This document shows, piece by piece, positions 23,935 to 32,561 of a DNA stretch of 34,699 bases. Positions within the stretch are counted from its first letter, which is position 1. Each line of letters begins with the position of its first letter. This DNA comes from JBFKQC01 sp041627895 (GTDB lineage Bacteria; Pseudomonadota; Alphaproteobacteria; Rhodobacterales; Rhodobacteraceae). A program made the translations under genes and the position numbers. The stretch lies in contig JBFKQC010000043.1 in assembly GCA_041627895.1 (NCBI GenBank), positions 1 to 34,699 of the forward strand, written 5' to 3'. The notes beneath the pieces were generated by a model, which searched no databases, was not told the DNA's origin, and saw nothing but the letters and a program-made list of their open reading frames with translations.

Positions 23935-23957
23935 GCCCGCCAGCAAGGAGACCCGAC

Positions 23958-24389
23958 ATGCAGGACGACACCGACGCCGCCCGCGCGATGGCCGCCGTCG
24001 CGCATACCTTCGCCCCCTGGGTCGCCGATCTGGGGCTGGAACTGGTGAAGACCGGCCCGCGGCAGTCGCGCCTCAGGCTGCCGCCGAACGAGCGGCTGGG
24101 GCTGCGCGGCGGCCCCGGTGCCGGCGTCACCTGCGGCCAGGCGATCGCCGCGGTTGCGGACACCGCCTGCGTGCTGGCGCTGACCGGCGCGAACGGGCGG
24201 TTCCGCAACTGCACGACCGTGGACATGTCGGTTCGCTTCATCCGGCCGCTTTCGGGCGAGGCCGAGGTGACGGTCGACCTGGAAAGCAACGGGCGCAAGC
24301 TGGCGGTCTGCCGCGTCGCGCTGCGCGCCAGGGGCAGCGACAAGACGGCGGCGCTGGCCACCGCCACCTTCATGTATCTCGAGGACTGA
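23958..24389 (+). CDS. PaaI-family hotdog thioesterase (second copy, atypical)
   Basis: A 143-residue hotdog-fold acyl-CoA thioesterase. The central helix reads CGQAIAAVADTACVLAL with the probable catalytic acid D68, but the family's usual HGG before the helix is replaced here by C59-G60-Q61. AAGGAG at 23945-23950 sets ATG 23958. It is cotranscribed with the MFS gene and convergent with paaZ. It is clearly distinct from the canonical PaaI at 26550, so it may act on another acyl-CoA. Confidence 0.85.
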   Translation: MQDDTDAARAMAAVAHTFAPWVADLGLELVKTGPRQSRLRLPPNERLGLRGGPGAGVTCGQAIAAVADTACVLALTGANGRFRNCTTVDMSVRFIRPLSGEAEVTVDLESNGRKLAVCRVALRARGSDKTAALATATFMYLED

Positions 24390-24421
24390 GCGCGCCGGCG
24401 ATCCGCTGAAGCTCTGGCGCC

Positions 24422-26449
24422 TCAGATCGCGTTCATCGTCAGCAGCTCGTACTCTGCGCAGACGTCGCCCGACTGGTTGGTCAGCGTCACGTGCCAGCGC
24501 ACCTCGCCGTATTCGTCGCTGCGCCGGGTCTTCTGCTTCACGCTCAGCCGAACCGCGATGCGGTCGCCGGGCGACACCGGCCTGAGGAACCGCAGGCTGT
24601 CCAGGCCGGTATTGGCCAGCACCGGCCCCGGATCGGGATCGACGAAGAGCCCCGCGGCGAAGCTCAGCAACAGATAGCCATGCGCCACACGGCCCGGAAA
24701 GAACGGATTGGCCGCCGCAGCCTTCTCGTCCATGTGGCCATAGAACGTGTCGCCCGTGAACTGCGCGAAATGCTCGATGTCGCCCAGCGTCACCTCGCGG
24801 GCATCGGTGCGGATCGTCTCGCCGATCCGCAATTCGCCGAACCGGCGCCGGAACGGGTGCGCGGGGCCCTTGCGTTCCGCGGCACCCGGAACCCAGGCGC
24901 CGCCGATGGCCGTCACGATGTCGGGCGAGCCCTGCACCGCGGTGCGCTGCATGTAGTGCATCACCCCGCGGATGCCGCCCTGTTCCTCGCCGCCGCCCGC
25001 GCGCCCGGGCCCGCCATGCACCATGTGCGGCAGGGGCGATCCGTGCCCGGTGGCCTCTGCCCCGGAATCGCGGTTGTTGAAGTAGAGCCGCCCGTGATGC
25101 GCTGCCGTGGCCAGCGCGATCCGCCGCGCCGTCTCTGGGTCTCGGGTGATGACCGAGCCCACCAGGCTGCCCTTGCCGCGGTTCGCCAGTTCCGCCGCAT
25201 GGTCGATGCCGCGATAGCCCATGATGGTCGAGACCGGCCCGAAGGCCTCGACACCGTGCACCTGTTCGGCCCGGTCGGGATCGGCGCAATGAAACAGCAG
25301 CGGCGGCAGGAAGGCGCCCGCTTCCGGGTCGGCGCCGCGGATCGCGAAATCGGTGCCGCCGCCAAAGACCAGTTCGGCGTCGCCGCCGATCACCTCGGCG
25401 CTTTCCATCACGTCGCGGCGCTGGTCGGTCGAGATCAGCGCACCCATGTCGACGTCGTCGCGGCGAGGATCGCCGATCCGCACCCCCGCAAGCCGCCCGG
25501 ATATCGCTTCGACCAGCGCCTGCACCATTGCCTCGGGCACGATGATCCGGCGAATGGCCGTGCATTTCTGCCCCGCCTTCGCGGTCATCTCGCGCACGAC
25601 TTCGCCCACGAAGATGCCGAATTCGGGCGTATCCGGCGTGGCGTCGGGTCCGAGGATCGAGGCGTTCAGGCTGTCCTGCTCGGCGATGAACGGCACCGCA
25701 CCCGACAGGATCGCGGGCCGCGACTTGAGCGCCATCGCGGTCGCGGCCGAGCCGGTGAAGCTGACCACGTCCTGCCCGCCCAGCCGGTCGAGCAGATCGC
25801 CGGTGCCGCCACAGACCAGTTGCAGCGCGCCCGCGGGCAGGATCCCGGCATCCAGGATCATCCGCACCGCCGCCTCGGCGACGTAACAGCTTGCGGTGGC
25901 GGGCTTCACGATCGCGGGCATGCCTGCCAGCAGCGTCGGTGCGAGTTTCTCCAGCATGCCCCAGACCGGGAAGTTGAAGGCGTTGATGTGCACCGCGACG
26001 CCTTCCTTCGGCACCGCGACGTGCCGCCCGACGAAGCTGCCCTTGCGCGACAGTTGCTCGACCGCGCCGTCGAGATAGACCTGCGCGTCCGGCATCTCGC
26101 GCCGGCCCTTCGATGCGTAGACGAAGGTCGCGCCGATGCCGCCGTCGATGTCGATCAGATGGTCGGTCTGCGTCGCGCCGGTGTCGAAGGAAAGATCGTA
26201 AAGCGCCTGCTTGCGCTCGGACAGGTGAAGCGCCAGCGCCTTCAGCATCCGCGCGCGGTCGTGGAAGGTCATCGCCCGCAAGGCGGGGCCGCCCACCGCC
26301 CTGGCATGGTCCCGCATCGCGGCGAAATCGAGCGCACTTCCCGCCTCGGCGATCACCTCGCCGGTCACCGCGCTGGCGATCGGCCGCGCCTCGCGCCCGG
26401 GCGCGACCCATTCCCCGGCGGCGTAGCTTCCGACCCGAATGACGCCCAT
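24422..26449 (-). CDS. paaZ: Bifunctional oxepin-CoA hydrolase / semialdehyde dehydrogenase PaaZ
   Basis: A 675-residue fusion that opens the oxepin-CoA ring and oxidises the resulting aldehyde in phenylacetate degradation. Residues 1 to about 520 are an aldehyde dehydrogenase: NAFNFPVWG at 156-164, base E257 in PFIAEQDS and nucleophile C296 in GQKCTAIRR. The C-terminal 145 residues are a MaoC/hydratase-like hotdog with FTGDTFYGHMDE and GRVAHGYLLLS, carrying the aspartate and histidine of the hydrolase site. Length matches the E. coli protein (about 681). ATG 26449 is preceded by a GGGGGG run. The gene is divergent from paaI-paaK. Confidence 0.96.
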   Translation of the reverse strand: MGVIRVGSYAAGEWVAPGREARPIASAVTGEVIAEAGSALDFAAMRDHARAVGGPALRAMTFHDRARMLKALALHLSERKQALYDLSFDTGATQTDHLIDIDGGIGATFVYASKGRREMPDAQVYLDGAVEQLSRKGSFVGRHVAVPKEGVAVHINAFNFPVWGMLEKLAPTLLAGMPAIVKPATASCYVAEAAVRMILDAGILPAGALQLVCGGTGDLLDRLGGQDVVSFTGSAATAMALKSRPAILSGAVPFIAEQDSLNASILGPDATPDTPEFGIFVGEVVREMTAKAGQKCTAIRRIIVPEAMVQALVEAISGRLAGVRIGDPRRDDVDMGALISTDQRRDVMESAEVIGGDAELVFGGGTDFAIRGADPEAGAFLPPLLFHCADPDRAEQVHGVEAFGPVSTIMGYRGIDHAAELANRGKGSLVGSVITRDPETARRIALATAAHHGRLYFNNRDSGAEATGHGSPLPHMVHGGPGRAGGGEEQGGIRGVMHYMQRTAVQGSPDIVTAIGGAWVPGAAERKGPAHPFRRRFGELRIGETIRTDAREVTLGDIEHFAQFTGDTFYGHMDEKAAAANPFFPGRVAHGYLLLSFAAGLFVDPDPGPVLANTGLDSLRFLRPVSPGDRIAVRLSVKQKTRRSDEYGEVRWHVTLTNQSGDVCAEYELLTMNAI

Positions 26450-26508
26450 CTTAGCGGCCCCCCGCCTTGCTTTCTTTTTGACCCGCAGGCCAAGCTGTGG
26501 AAACGATG

Positions 26509-26524
26509 TGCCGGAATTCCGCCA
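26509..26524. promoter_or_regulatory. Dyad in the paaZ / paaI divergent region
   Basis: TGCCGGAATTCCGCCA is a 16-bp dyad symmetric except for one pair. It sits in the 100-base gap between the divergent starts, near a plus-strand TTGACC (26478-26483) that could be a -35 box. A GGAATTCC-centred operator for a paa regulator is inferred. Confidence 0.45.
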
Positions 26525-26549
26525 GCATGACCAGAGGGACAGGCCCGCC

Positions 26550-26993
26550 TTGACAGTCTCGCCAGAGGATCGCGCCCGGCGCTCGGCCCAGGCCATGTGG
26601 GCCGCCGACGACGCCAGCAAGTGGCTGGGGATGGCGCTGGCCGAGGTGGCGCCGGGCCGCGCCGTCACCACGCTGACGGTCGAGCGGCATCACACCAACG
26701 GGCACGACATCTGCCACGGCGGGGTGATCTTCTCGCTGGCCGACTCGGCCTTCGCCTTCGCCTGCAACAGCTACAACCAGACCGCCGTCGCGCAACACAA
26801 CATGATCAGCTTCGTCGCGCCGGGCCACCTGGGCGACCGGCTGACAGCCACCGCGCGCGAAATCTCGCGCGAGGGCCGCAACGGCATCTACGACGTCCGT
26901 GTCACGCGCGCGGACGGAACGGTGATCGCCGAAATGCGGGGCTGTTCGCGCACCGTACCGGGCAGGCATTTCGACGAGGAAGGAGAGCCATGA
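26550..26993 (+). CDS. paaI: Phenylacetyl-CoA pathway thioesterase PaaI
   Basis: A 147-residue hotdog thioesterase with the canonical motif: NGHDICHGGVIFSLADSAFAF gives H56-G57-G58 and catalytic D65. In E. coli PaaI hydrolyses dead-end hydroxyphenylacetyl-CoA and rescues CoA. Homology starts at TTG 26550, with no ATG in frame until MWAADD. TTG is chosen because it yields the family's length; GTG 26508 is an alternative. The stop overlaps the paaK start (ATGA). Assignment is by motif and by the paaK and paaZ neighbours. Confidence 0.92.
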   Translation: MTVSPEDRARRSAQAMWAADDASKWLGMALAEVAPGRAVTTLTVERHHTNGHDICHGGVIFSLADSAFAFACNSYNQTAVAQHNMISFVAPGHLGDRLTATAREISREGRNGIYDVRVTRADGTVIAEMRGCSRTVPGRHFDEEGEP

Positions 26994-28288
26994 AGGACCT
27001 GACGCCGGACCCCGCGACGCTCGACCCGATCGAGATCGCCAGCCGCGACGAAATCGAGGCGTTGCAGCTTGGGCGGCTGAAGCGGTCGTTGGCGCACGCC
27101 TACGAGAACGTGCCGTTCTACCGGCAGAGCTTCGACGCGGCGGGCGTGCATCCCGGCGATCTGGCTTCACTCGCCGATCTGGCGCGTTTTCCCTTCACCA
27201 CCAAGGATGATCTGCGCACCAACTATCCCTTCGGCCTGTTCGCCGTCCCGCGCGAGCGGATCGCGCGGCTGCATGCGTCCTCGGGCACCACCGGCAAGCC
27301 CACCGTCGTCGGCTATACCTCCGGCGACATCGACACCTGGGCCGGCCTCGTCGCCCGCTCGATGCGCGCCAGCGGCACGAGGCCCGGCGACGTGGTGCAC
27401 GTGGCCTATGGCTATGGTCTCTTCACCGGCGGGCTCGGCGCGCATTACGGTGCCGAGAAACTCGGCTGCACCGTGGTGCCGGTGTCGGGCGGCATGACGC
27501 CGCGCCAGGTGATGCTGATCGAGGATTTCCGTCCCGCCACGATCATGGTCACGCCCAGCTACATGCTGAACATCCTGGAAGAATACCACCGCCAGGGGCT
27601 CGACCCGCGGAAATGCCCGCTGGATGTGGGCATCTTCGGCGCCGAGCCCTGGACCAACGCGATGCGCGCCGAGGTCGAAGACGCGTTCGACATGCATGCG
27701 GTCGACATCTACGGGCTTTCCGAGGTGATGGGGCCCGGCGTGGCCAACGAATGCGTCGAGACCAAGGACGGGCTGCATATCTGGGAGGACCACTTTCTGC
27801 CGGAAATCATCGACCCGGTCACGGGCAAGCCGCTGCCGGACGGCGAACTGGGAGAGCTGGTCTTCACCACGCTCACCAAAGAGGGGATGCCGATGATCCG
27901 CTACCGCACGCGCGACCTGACGCGGCTCTTGCCCGGCACCGGGCGCAGCATGCGGCGGATGGAGAAGATCACCGGCCGCTCGGACGACATGATCATATTG
28001 CGCGGCGTCAACGTCTTTCCCACCCAGATCGAAGAGGCACTTCTGGCGACCGCGGGACTGGCGCCTTATTTCCAGATCGAACTGGTGCGAGAGGGCCGGA
28101 TGGACGCGATGCGCGTGCATTGCGAACCGCTGCCCGGCGTCGCCGGCGAGGCGCCCGGCAAGGCGTTCGCAAAGCGGATCAGGGACATCGTCGGCATCTC
28201 GGTCCAGGTCGTCGTCGAAGACCCGGGCGGGGTCGAGCGCAGCCAGGGCAAGGCGCGGCGGGTGGTGGACAACCGGCCCGGGGAATAG
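26990..28288 (+). CDS. paaK: Phenylacetate-CoA ligase
   Basis: A 432-residue AMP-forming ligase that starts the pathway: phenylacetate + ATP + CoA gives phenylacetyl-CoA. The nucleotide loop is ASSGTTGKPTVVGYT (96-110). YGLSEVMGPGVANEC is the adenylate-binding stretch, and the hinge reads ITGRSDDMIILRGVNVFP. ERSQGKARRVVD near the end carries the C-terminal lysine. AAGGAG at 26980-26985 and overlap with paaI set ATG 26990. Length agrees with the PaaK family (about 430-440). It ends seven bases from the convergent paaX stop. Confidence 0.97.
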   Translation: MKDLTPDPATLDPIEIASRDEIEALQLGRLKRSLAHAYENVPFYRQSFDAAGVHPGDLASLADLARFPFTTKDDLRTNYPFGLFAVPRERIARLHASSGTTGKPTVVGYTSGDIDTWAGLVARSMRASGTRPGDVVHVAYGYGLFTGGLGAHYGAEKLGCTVVPVSGGMTPRQVMLIEDFRPATIMVTPSYMLNILEEYHRQGLDPRKCPLDVGIFGAEPWTNAMRAEVEDAFDMHAVDIYGLSEVMGPGVANECVETKDGLHIWEDHFLPEIIDPVTGKPLPDGELGELVFTTLTKEGMPMIRYRTRDLTRLLPGTGRSMRRMEKITGRSDDMIILRGVNVFPTQIEEALLATAGLAPYFQIELVREGRMDAMRVHCEPLPGVAGEAPGKAFAKRIRDIVGISVQVVVEDPGGVERSQGKARRVVDNRPGE

Positions 28289-28295
28289 CGACCGC

Positions 28296-29117
28296 TCAGG
28301 CGGGCTTGGCGGCGGCGCGGCGCAGCGCGGCGGGCCTTGGCCTCGGCAGGCGCCGCAACAGCCGGAAGACCAGCGCGCGGCACTCCGACCCCGGCCAGTC
28401 GGGCGGAAAGAACTCGGCCGGCAGATCGGGGTGTCGCAGAAGCAGCCGGCGCCAGTCGTGGACCACCAAAGTACGTGCCGCCGCGACCTGAAACGGCGAC
28501 AGGTCGCCCGCGCTGCCGAGCCGCGCCTCGAACGCCGAAAGCCTCGATCGCAGGCCCTTGTATGCGGCATTCAGCGACGGCGGGCACACAGCCTCTTGCA
28601 GCCAGGACGGAACCCGCAGCGCCGTTGCCTCGAAGGCCAGCAGGTCCGCGCGCGTCTCCGGCGGCGGCCCGGGCGCCAGCGCCACGTTGCCGGCGACGCC
28701 CAGGTATCCGCCGGTCGCCAGGGCAGCCTCGAGAGCGCCGCGCGCGGCCTCGCCGCCATTTGCCACCAGCACGTGCCAGACGGGCGGCGCCTCGATCCGC
28801 TCGGCATAGATCCGCGGTGTCACGCGCGCGCTCTGCCTTCGTCCCTCGGCGCTCAGCCGGTGGCGGCTGGCACGGCCGATGCGCTCGCTCTCGATCCAGC
28901 CGTCCCTGCGCAGCCGGTGCAGCGCGACACGCATCGCCTCGGGCCGGATGCCGGCGAGCCCGGTGATCCGCGACAGCACCGCGCCGCCGATGGCCGCGCC
29001 CGGCTGCTGTGCCAGATCGCCGAAGATCGTGACGATCAGCGACCAGACCCTCGGGTCGCGCCCCCCGGTCAGCACCGAAAGGCAGTCCTGGAACGGGTCG
29101 GGTGCGCTGTCCGGCAT
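28296..29117 (-). CDS. paaX: PaaX-family transcriptional repressor
   Basis: A 273-residue regulator. The N-terminal winged helix covers about residues 15-85 (VWSLIVTIFGDLA, then IRPEAMRVALHRLRRDGWIESERIGRASRHRLS), and the PaaX C-terminal half includes VVHDWRRLLLRHPDLPAEFFPPDWPG, a family hallmark. PaaX releases DNA on binding phenylacetyl-CoA. ATG 29117 is taken; a TTG 39 bases upstream would overlap the preceding gene and has no better ribosome site. It is shorter than E. coli PaaX (316). It ends the minus-strand paa operon. Confidence 0.92.
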   Translation of the reverse strand: MPDSAPDPFQDCLSVLTGGRDPRVWSLIVTIFGDLAQQPGAAIGGAVLSRITGLAGIRPEAMRVALHRLRRDGWIESERIGRASRHRLSAEGRRQSARVTPRIYAERIEAPPVWHVLVANGGEAARGALEAALATGGYLGVAGNVALAPGPPPETRADLLAFEATALRVPSWLQEAVCPPSLNAAYKGLRSRLSAFEARLGSAGDLSPFQVAAARTLVVHDWRRLLLRHPDLPAEFFPPDWPGSECRALVFRLLRRLPRPRPAALRRAAAKPA

Positions 29118-29127
29118 GACGTCGCGA

Positions 29128-29889
29128 TCAGCCGGCCCCGGGGCCCAGCTCGTCAAGCTCGGCGCGCATGTCCGCCTCCCACCGCGTCTTCAACTCGGCG
29201 TTCGTTGCGTGCCGCAGCCCCATCGCCTGCAGCGCCTCGGCCCTGGCCGAGCGCATCGAGCCGAAGCTCGCCGCCACCCGCGGCCACCAGTAATCCGCCG
29301 AAGCCCGGATCGCGGCCCGGTCCGACCCGCCTGCCAATAGCTTGGCCAGCCCCTCGTGCGCCAGGTCGGCGTGATGCGCCTCGACCGGGGCGATGGCACG
29401 GAACGTCTCGGCCAGCGGCTGATACGACACGCGCTGCAACTCGGCCAGCTGCACCGCCACCGCGCGACCCATCAGAAGGTTCATCACCACCGCATCCGCC
29501 CAGCCCCGCAGCGGATAGTTGAACACCGCCAGCCGCATGTCGTGCCCGGTCCGCGTCGCGCCGATATCGGCGTCGCGCTCCAGCCGCGCGGTCCAGGGAT
29601 GGTGCGTGGCATAGCGCTCGGTGTCGGCGCCGAACTCGCCCATGATCCGCAGCACCCTGCCGGCATGGTCGGTCTTCTCCAGCACGATCTTCGCCGCCGC
29701 GATCCGCTCCTTGATCCCGGGAGCGGCATTGATGATGTCGGCGAACCCGGCCGCGCCCGCCAGCTCGCTGTCCACGAAGGTCGCCATCAGCTTCATCAAC
29801 TCGGCGCGGTACCGCGGCGGCACATTGGCCGGAGAGGTCAGAACGCCGCCCTCGGCCAGGTATTCCGCGATGCTCATGTCGTCGGCCAT
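29128..29889 (-). CDS. Additional PaaA/PaaC-like ferritin-fold protein
   Basis: A 253-residue helical protein of the phenylacetic-acid catabolic (PaaA/PaaC) family by length and pattern. Candidate metal residues are E42, then E71-x3-H75 (EKTDHAG), and later E170-x2-H173 (PVEAHHADLAHEG). The second matches the diiron ExxH motif; the first has ExxxH like PaaC rather than the ExxH of PaaA. The protein is neither PaaA nor PaaC, both of which are present upstream. TAGGAG before ATG 29889 is a good ribosome site; it lies 9 bases after paaE. A role with the epoxidase or a distinct hydroxylation is inferred only. Confidence 0.78.
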   Translation of the reverse strand: MADDMSIAEYLAEGGVLTSPANVPPRYRAELMKLMATFVDSELAGAAGFADIINAAPGIKERIAAAKIVLEKTDHAGRVLRIMGEFGADTERYATHHPWTARLERDADIGATRTGHDMRLAVFNYPLRGWADAVVMNLLMGRAVAVQLAELQRVSYQPLAETFRAIAPVEAHHADLAHEGLAKLLAGGSDRAAIRASADYWWPRVAASFGSMRSARAEALQAMGLRHATNAELKTRWEADMRAELDELGPGAG

Positions 29890-29898
29890 TGCATGCTC

Positions 29899-30972
29899 CT
29901 ACTGGTCGTAATCGACGACGACGCGGGCGGTCAGCGGATAGGACTGGCACGACAGCACATAGCCCTTCTCGACCTCGTAATCCTCGAGCGCGTGATTGGC
30001 GACCATCTCGACCTCGCCCTCCAGCACCCGGCAGCGGCAGGTCGAGCAGACCCCGGCCTTGCAGGCGAAAGGCGCATCCATCGCGTTGGCCAGCGCGGCC
30101 TGCAGCAGGCTCTGGTCGCGGGCCATGGTGATCGTCTGCGTCGCCCCGTCCAGCGTGATCGCGGCGCGGGTTTCGTGGCCCGCACCGGAAACGCCCGAAA
30201 CCGCCGCCCGCCGTTTCAGCCGCCCGGGCTGTGCGCTGGCGAAAAGCTCGAACTTGATCTGCGCGTCGGTCATCCCATGCGCCCTCAGCGCCCGGGCGAT
30301 GCCCAGCATCATCGGCTCGGGCCCGCAGATGAACGCGGTGTCGATGCTGCCGATGTCGATCCAGTGCCGGAACAGCTCGGCGCATTTCTCTTCCGTCACC
30401 AGCCCGGTGAACAGGTCGATCTCCTGCGCATCCGTCTCGAGCACGTGGATCACGGTCAGCCGGCCCATGCAGAGGTTCTTGAGATCCTCAAGCTCCTCGC
30501 GGAACATGATCGAGGAAACCGCCTTGTTGGCGTAGACCAGCGTAAAGGTCGATCTCGGCTCGCGCGCGAGCGTCGTCTTCAGCACCGACAGGACCGGCGT
30601 GATGCCCGATCCGCCCGCGAACGCCAGATAGTTGCGCGCCGCTGCCGGGTCGAGCGGCGTATGAAACGCGCCCATCGGCGGCATCGCCTGCAATGTCTCG
30701 CCGATCTGCAGCCCGGTATTGGCCCAGGTCGAGAATGCGCCGCCCTCGACACGCTTGATGCCGACTTGCAGGACGCCATCGTCGATGCCCGCACAGATCG
30801 AATAGGACCGCCGCAATTCCTCGCCCTCGAACTCGCGCCGAAAGGTCAGGTACTGGCCCTGCGTGAAGGCAAAGACCCCTGCCGCGTCCTCCTCGGGTCG
30901 CAACGTCACCACCACCGCATCGCGGATCGTCCTGCGGATGTCGGTGACGGTCAGGTCGTGGAAACGTGGCAT
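29899..30972 (-). CDS. paaE: Phenylacetyl-CoA epoxidase reductase PaaE
   Basis: A 357-residue reductase supplying electrons from NAD(P)H to the PaaABC epoxidase. The N-terminal flavin domain has RRSYSIC (54-60) and GGSGITP (120-126), and the pyridine-nucleotide end reads FICGPEPMMLG. A plant-type 2Fe-2S ferredoxin at the C-terminus has ligands C304, C309, C312 and C342. Domain order and length match PaaE. It is downstream of paaD in the same operon. Confidence 0.96.
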   Translation of the reverse strand: MPRFHDLTVTDIRRTIRDAVVVTLRPEEDAAGVFAFTQGQYLTFRREFEGEELRRSYSICAGIDDGVLQVGIKRVEGGAFSTWANTGLQIGETLQAMPPMGAFHTPLDPAAARNYLAFAGGSGITPVLSVLKTTLAREPRSTFTLVYANKAVSSIMFREELEDLKNLCMGRLTVIHVLETDAQEIDLFTGLVTEEKCAELFRHWIDIGSIDTAFICGPEPMMLGIARALRAHGMTDAQIKFELFASAQPGRLKRRAAVSGVSGAGHETRAAITLDGATQTITMARDQSLLQAALANAMDAPFACKAGVCSTCRCRVLEGEVEMVANHALEDYEVEKGYVLSCQSYPLTARVVVDYDQ

Positions 30973-30982
30973 CGCTCGCCGC

Positions 30983-31444
30983 CTAGATGCACTTGAAATA
31001 GTCGAAGGGCTCCAGGCAGTCGCGGCACCGCCAATGCGCCTTGCACGGGGTCGAGCCGAACTGGCTGACCTTCTCGACGTTCTTGCCGCCGCAATTCGGG
31101 CACCGCTTCGGCCCGCCCGCCGGTTCCGGCGGCGCGATGCCGTATTCCTCCAGCCTGGCGCGGCCCTTTTCGCTCAGCCAGTCCGTCGTCCAGGGCGGCG
31201 ATATCCGGCGCTCCAGCGCCAGCGCCGCAATGCCCTGGTCGCGCAGCGCCGTCTCGATATCCATCTCGATCACGCGCATGGCGGGACAGCCGGAATAGGT
31301 CGGCGTGATCGCGACCCGCAGCATGTCGCCGTCCCAGGCGACGTCGCGCACGATGCCGAGGTCGACGACAGAGATCACCGGGATTTCCGGATCGGGCACC
31401 GCGTCGAGCCATTCCCAGACCTGATCGACCGAAGGGCGTGTCAT
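30983..31444 (-). CDS. paaD: Phenylacetyl-CoA epoxidase assembly protein PaaD
   Basis: A 153-residue MIP18/SufT-type protein thought to help maturation of the epoxidase's iron sites. The DUF59-like N-terminus has VPDPEIPVISVVDLGIVR and the conserved TPTYSGCPAM cysteine. The C-terminus has a zinc-ribbon-like CPNCGGKN with a later CRDCLEPFDYFKC. The start ATG 31444 is five bases after paaC, with homology beginning there. E. coli PaaD is about 165 residues. Confidence 0.95.
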   Translation of the reverse strand: MTRPSVDQVWEWLDAVPDPEIPVISVVDLGIVRDVAWDGDMLRVAITPTYSGCPAMRVIEMDIETALRDQGIAALALERRISPPWTTDWLSEKGRARLEEYGIAPPEPAGGPKRCPNCGGKNVEKVSQFGSTPCKAHWRCRDCLEPFDYFKCI

Positions 31445-31449
31445 GGCGG

Positions 31450-32211
31450 CTACCATGTCGCACCGGGATAGGCGCGCTGCAGCCACTGCATCTGCGTCAG
31501 AAGGTGCCCCAGATGCTCGGTATGCATCGCCCCGGTCCTGCCGCCCTTGTGCGCGAACCGGGTATCGGGGATCGCCAGCGTCGCCTCTTTCAGCACAGGT
31601 CCGACGATCGCATCGTACTCGCCGCGCAGCCCGGCCGGATCGGGCGCGATCCCGGCGGCCGCCATCGCCCCGTCGACGTCGTCGCCCGCGAACATCTCGC
31701 CCGCATAGGGCCAGAGAAGGTCCAGCGCCGCCTGCATCCGGGCGTGGCTTTCCTCGGTGCCGTCGCCCAGCCCGACCACGGTGTCCGACGACCTCTCGAG
31801 GTGATAGGCCGCCTCCTTTCCGGCCTTTGCCGCAATCCCGGCGACGCGCGTGTCGGTGCCGCGGGCGAGCCGCCCAAGCTGGATCCTGTGCCAGGCATCG
31901 AACAGGAACTGCCGCATGATCGTCTGCCCGAAATCGCCGTTCGGCATTTCGACCAGCAGGAGGTTGCGGAAGTCCCAGGCGTCGCGCAGGAACGCCAGGT
32001 CATCGGCGCTGCGGCCCTTGCCCTCGACTTCGCCCGCCAGGCCCAGCCACATCTGGGCCTGCCCGATCAGGTCGAGCGCCGTGTTGGCCAGCGCGATGTC
32101 CTCTTCCAGCACCGGCGCATGTCCGCACCACTCGCTGACCCGGTGGCCGAGGATCAGCGTGTTGTCGCCCATCCTCAGCAGGAATTCGAACTGCGCCGCC
32201 TCGCGGGTCAT
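31450..32211 (-). CDS. paaC: Phenylacetyl-CoA epoxidase structural subunit PaaC
   Basis: A 253-residue ferritin-fold subunit that pairs with PaaA; in E. coli it is structural, not catalytic. Motifs: LGHRVSEWCGHAPVLEEDIALANTALDLIGQA near the N-terminus (LGHRVSEW, then LDLIGQAQMW) and KEAAYHLERSSD midway. Length agrees with E. coli (248). ATG 32211 overlaps the paaB stop as TGATG, so translation is coupled. Confidence 0.96.
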   Translation of the reverse strand: MTREAAQFEFLLRMGDNTLILGHRVSEWCGHAPVLEEDIALANTALDLIGQAQMWLGLAGEVEGKGRSADDLAFLRDAWDFRNLLLVEMPNGDFGQTIMRQFLFDAWHRIQLGRLARGTDTRVAGIAAKAGKEAAYHLERSSDTVVGLGDGTEESHARMQAALDLLWPYAGEMFAGDDVDGAMAAAGIAPDPAGLRGEYDAIVGPVLKEATLAIPDTRFAHKGGRTGAMHTEHLGHLLTQMQWLQRAYPGATW

Positions 32212-32549
32212 CACATCGCCCCGACATCGTCGGGAATGTCGAAGAAGGTCGGGTGCCGGTAGACCTTCGACTCGGACGGCTCGAACAACGGTCCCTTGTC
32301 GCCGGGCGACGTTGCCGCGATGTGCCGCGCCTCGACCACCCAGATCGACACCCCCTCGTTGCGCCGCGTGTAGACGTCGCGCGCGTGCCGGATCGCGGTG
32401 TCGGCATCGGGCGCGTGCAGGCTGCCGACGTGGCGGTGGCTCAGCCCGTGCTGGCCGCGGATGAACACCTCCCAAAGCGGCCATTCGTGGCGTGCCTTCG
32501 CGGCGGCCGCGTCGTCTTCGTCATAGGCGCCGGGGTTCACGGAACTCAT
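32211..32549 (-). CDS. paaB: Phenylacetyl-CoA epoxidase subunit PaaB
   Basis: A 112-residue subunit with the family pattern WPLWEVFIRGQHGLSHRHVGSLHAPD and DVYTRRNEGVSIWVVEA. In the epoxidase it bridges PaaAC dimers. The C-terminus has EPSESKVYRHPTFFDIPD, also typical. GGGAGG precedes ATG 32549. It overlaps paaC and follows paaA by 12 bases. Confidence 0.96.
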   Translation of the reverse strand: MSSVNPGAYDEDDAAAAKARHEWPLWEVFIRGQHGLSHRHVGSLHAPDADTAIRHARDVYTRRNEGVSIWVVEARHIAATSPGDKGPLFEPSESKVYRHPTFFDIPDDVGAM

Positions 32550-32561
32550 CGCGCGTCCTCC

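Noticed and set aside
24491..26530. Long plus-strand open frame (679 codons) opposite paaZ
   Set aside because: Composition is rich in R, H, G and D repeats and lacks any recognisable domain; PaaZ on the minus strand is certain.
29118..29156. TTG 29156 as the paaX start
   Set aside because: It would overlap the preceding gene by 29 bases, has no ribosome site and adds residues without family similarity.
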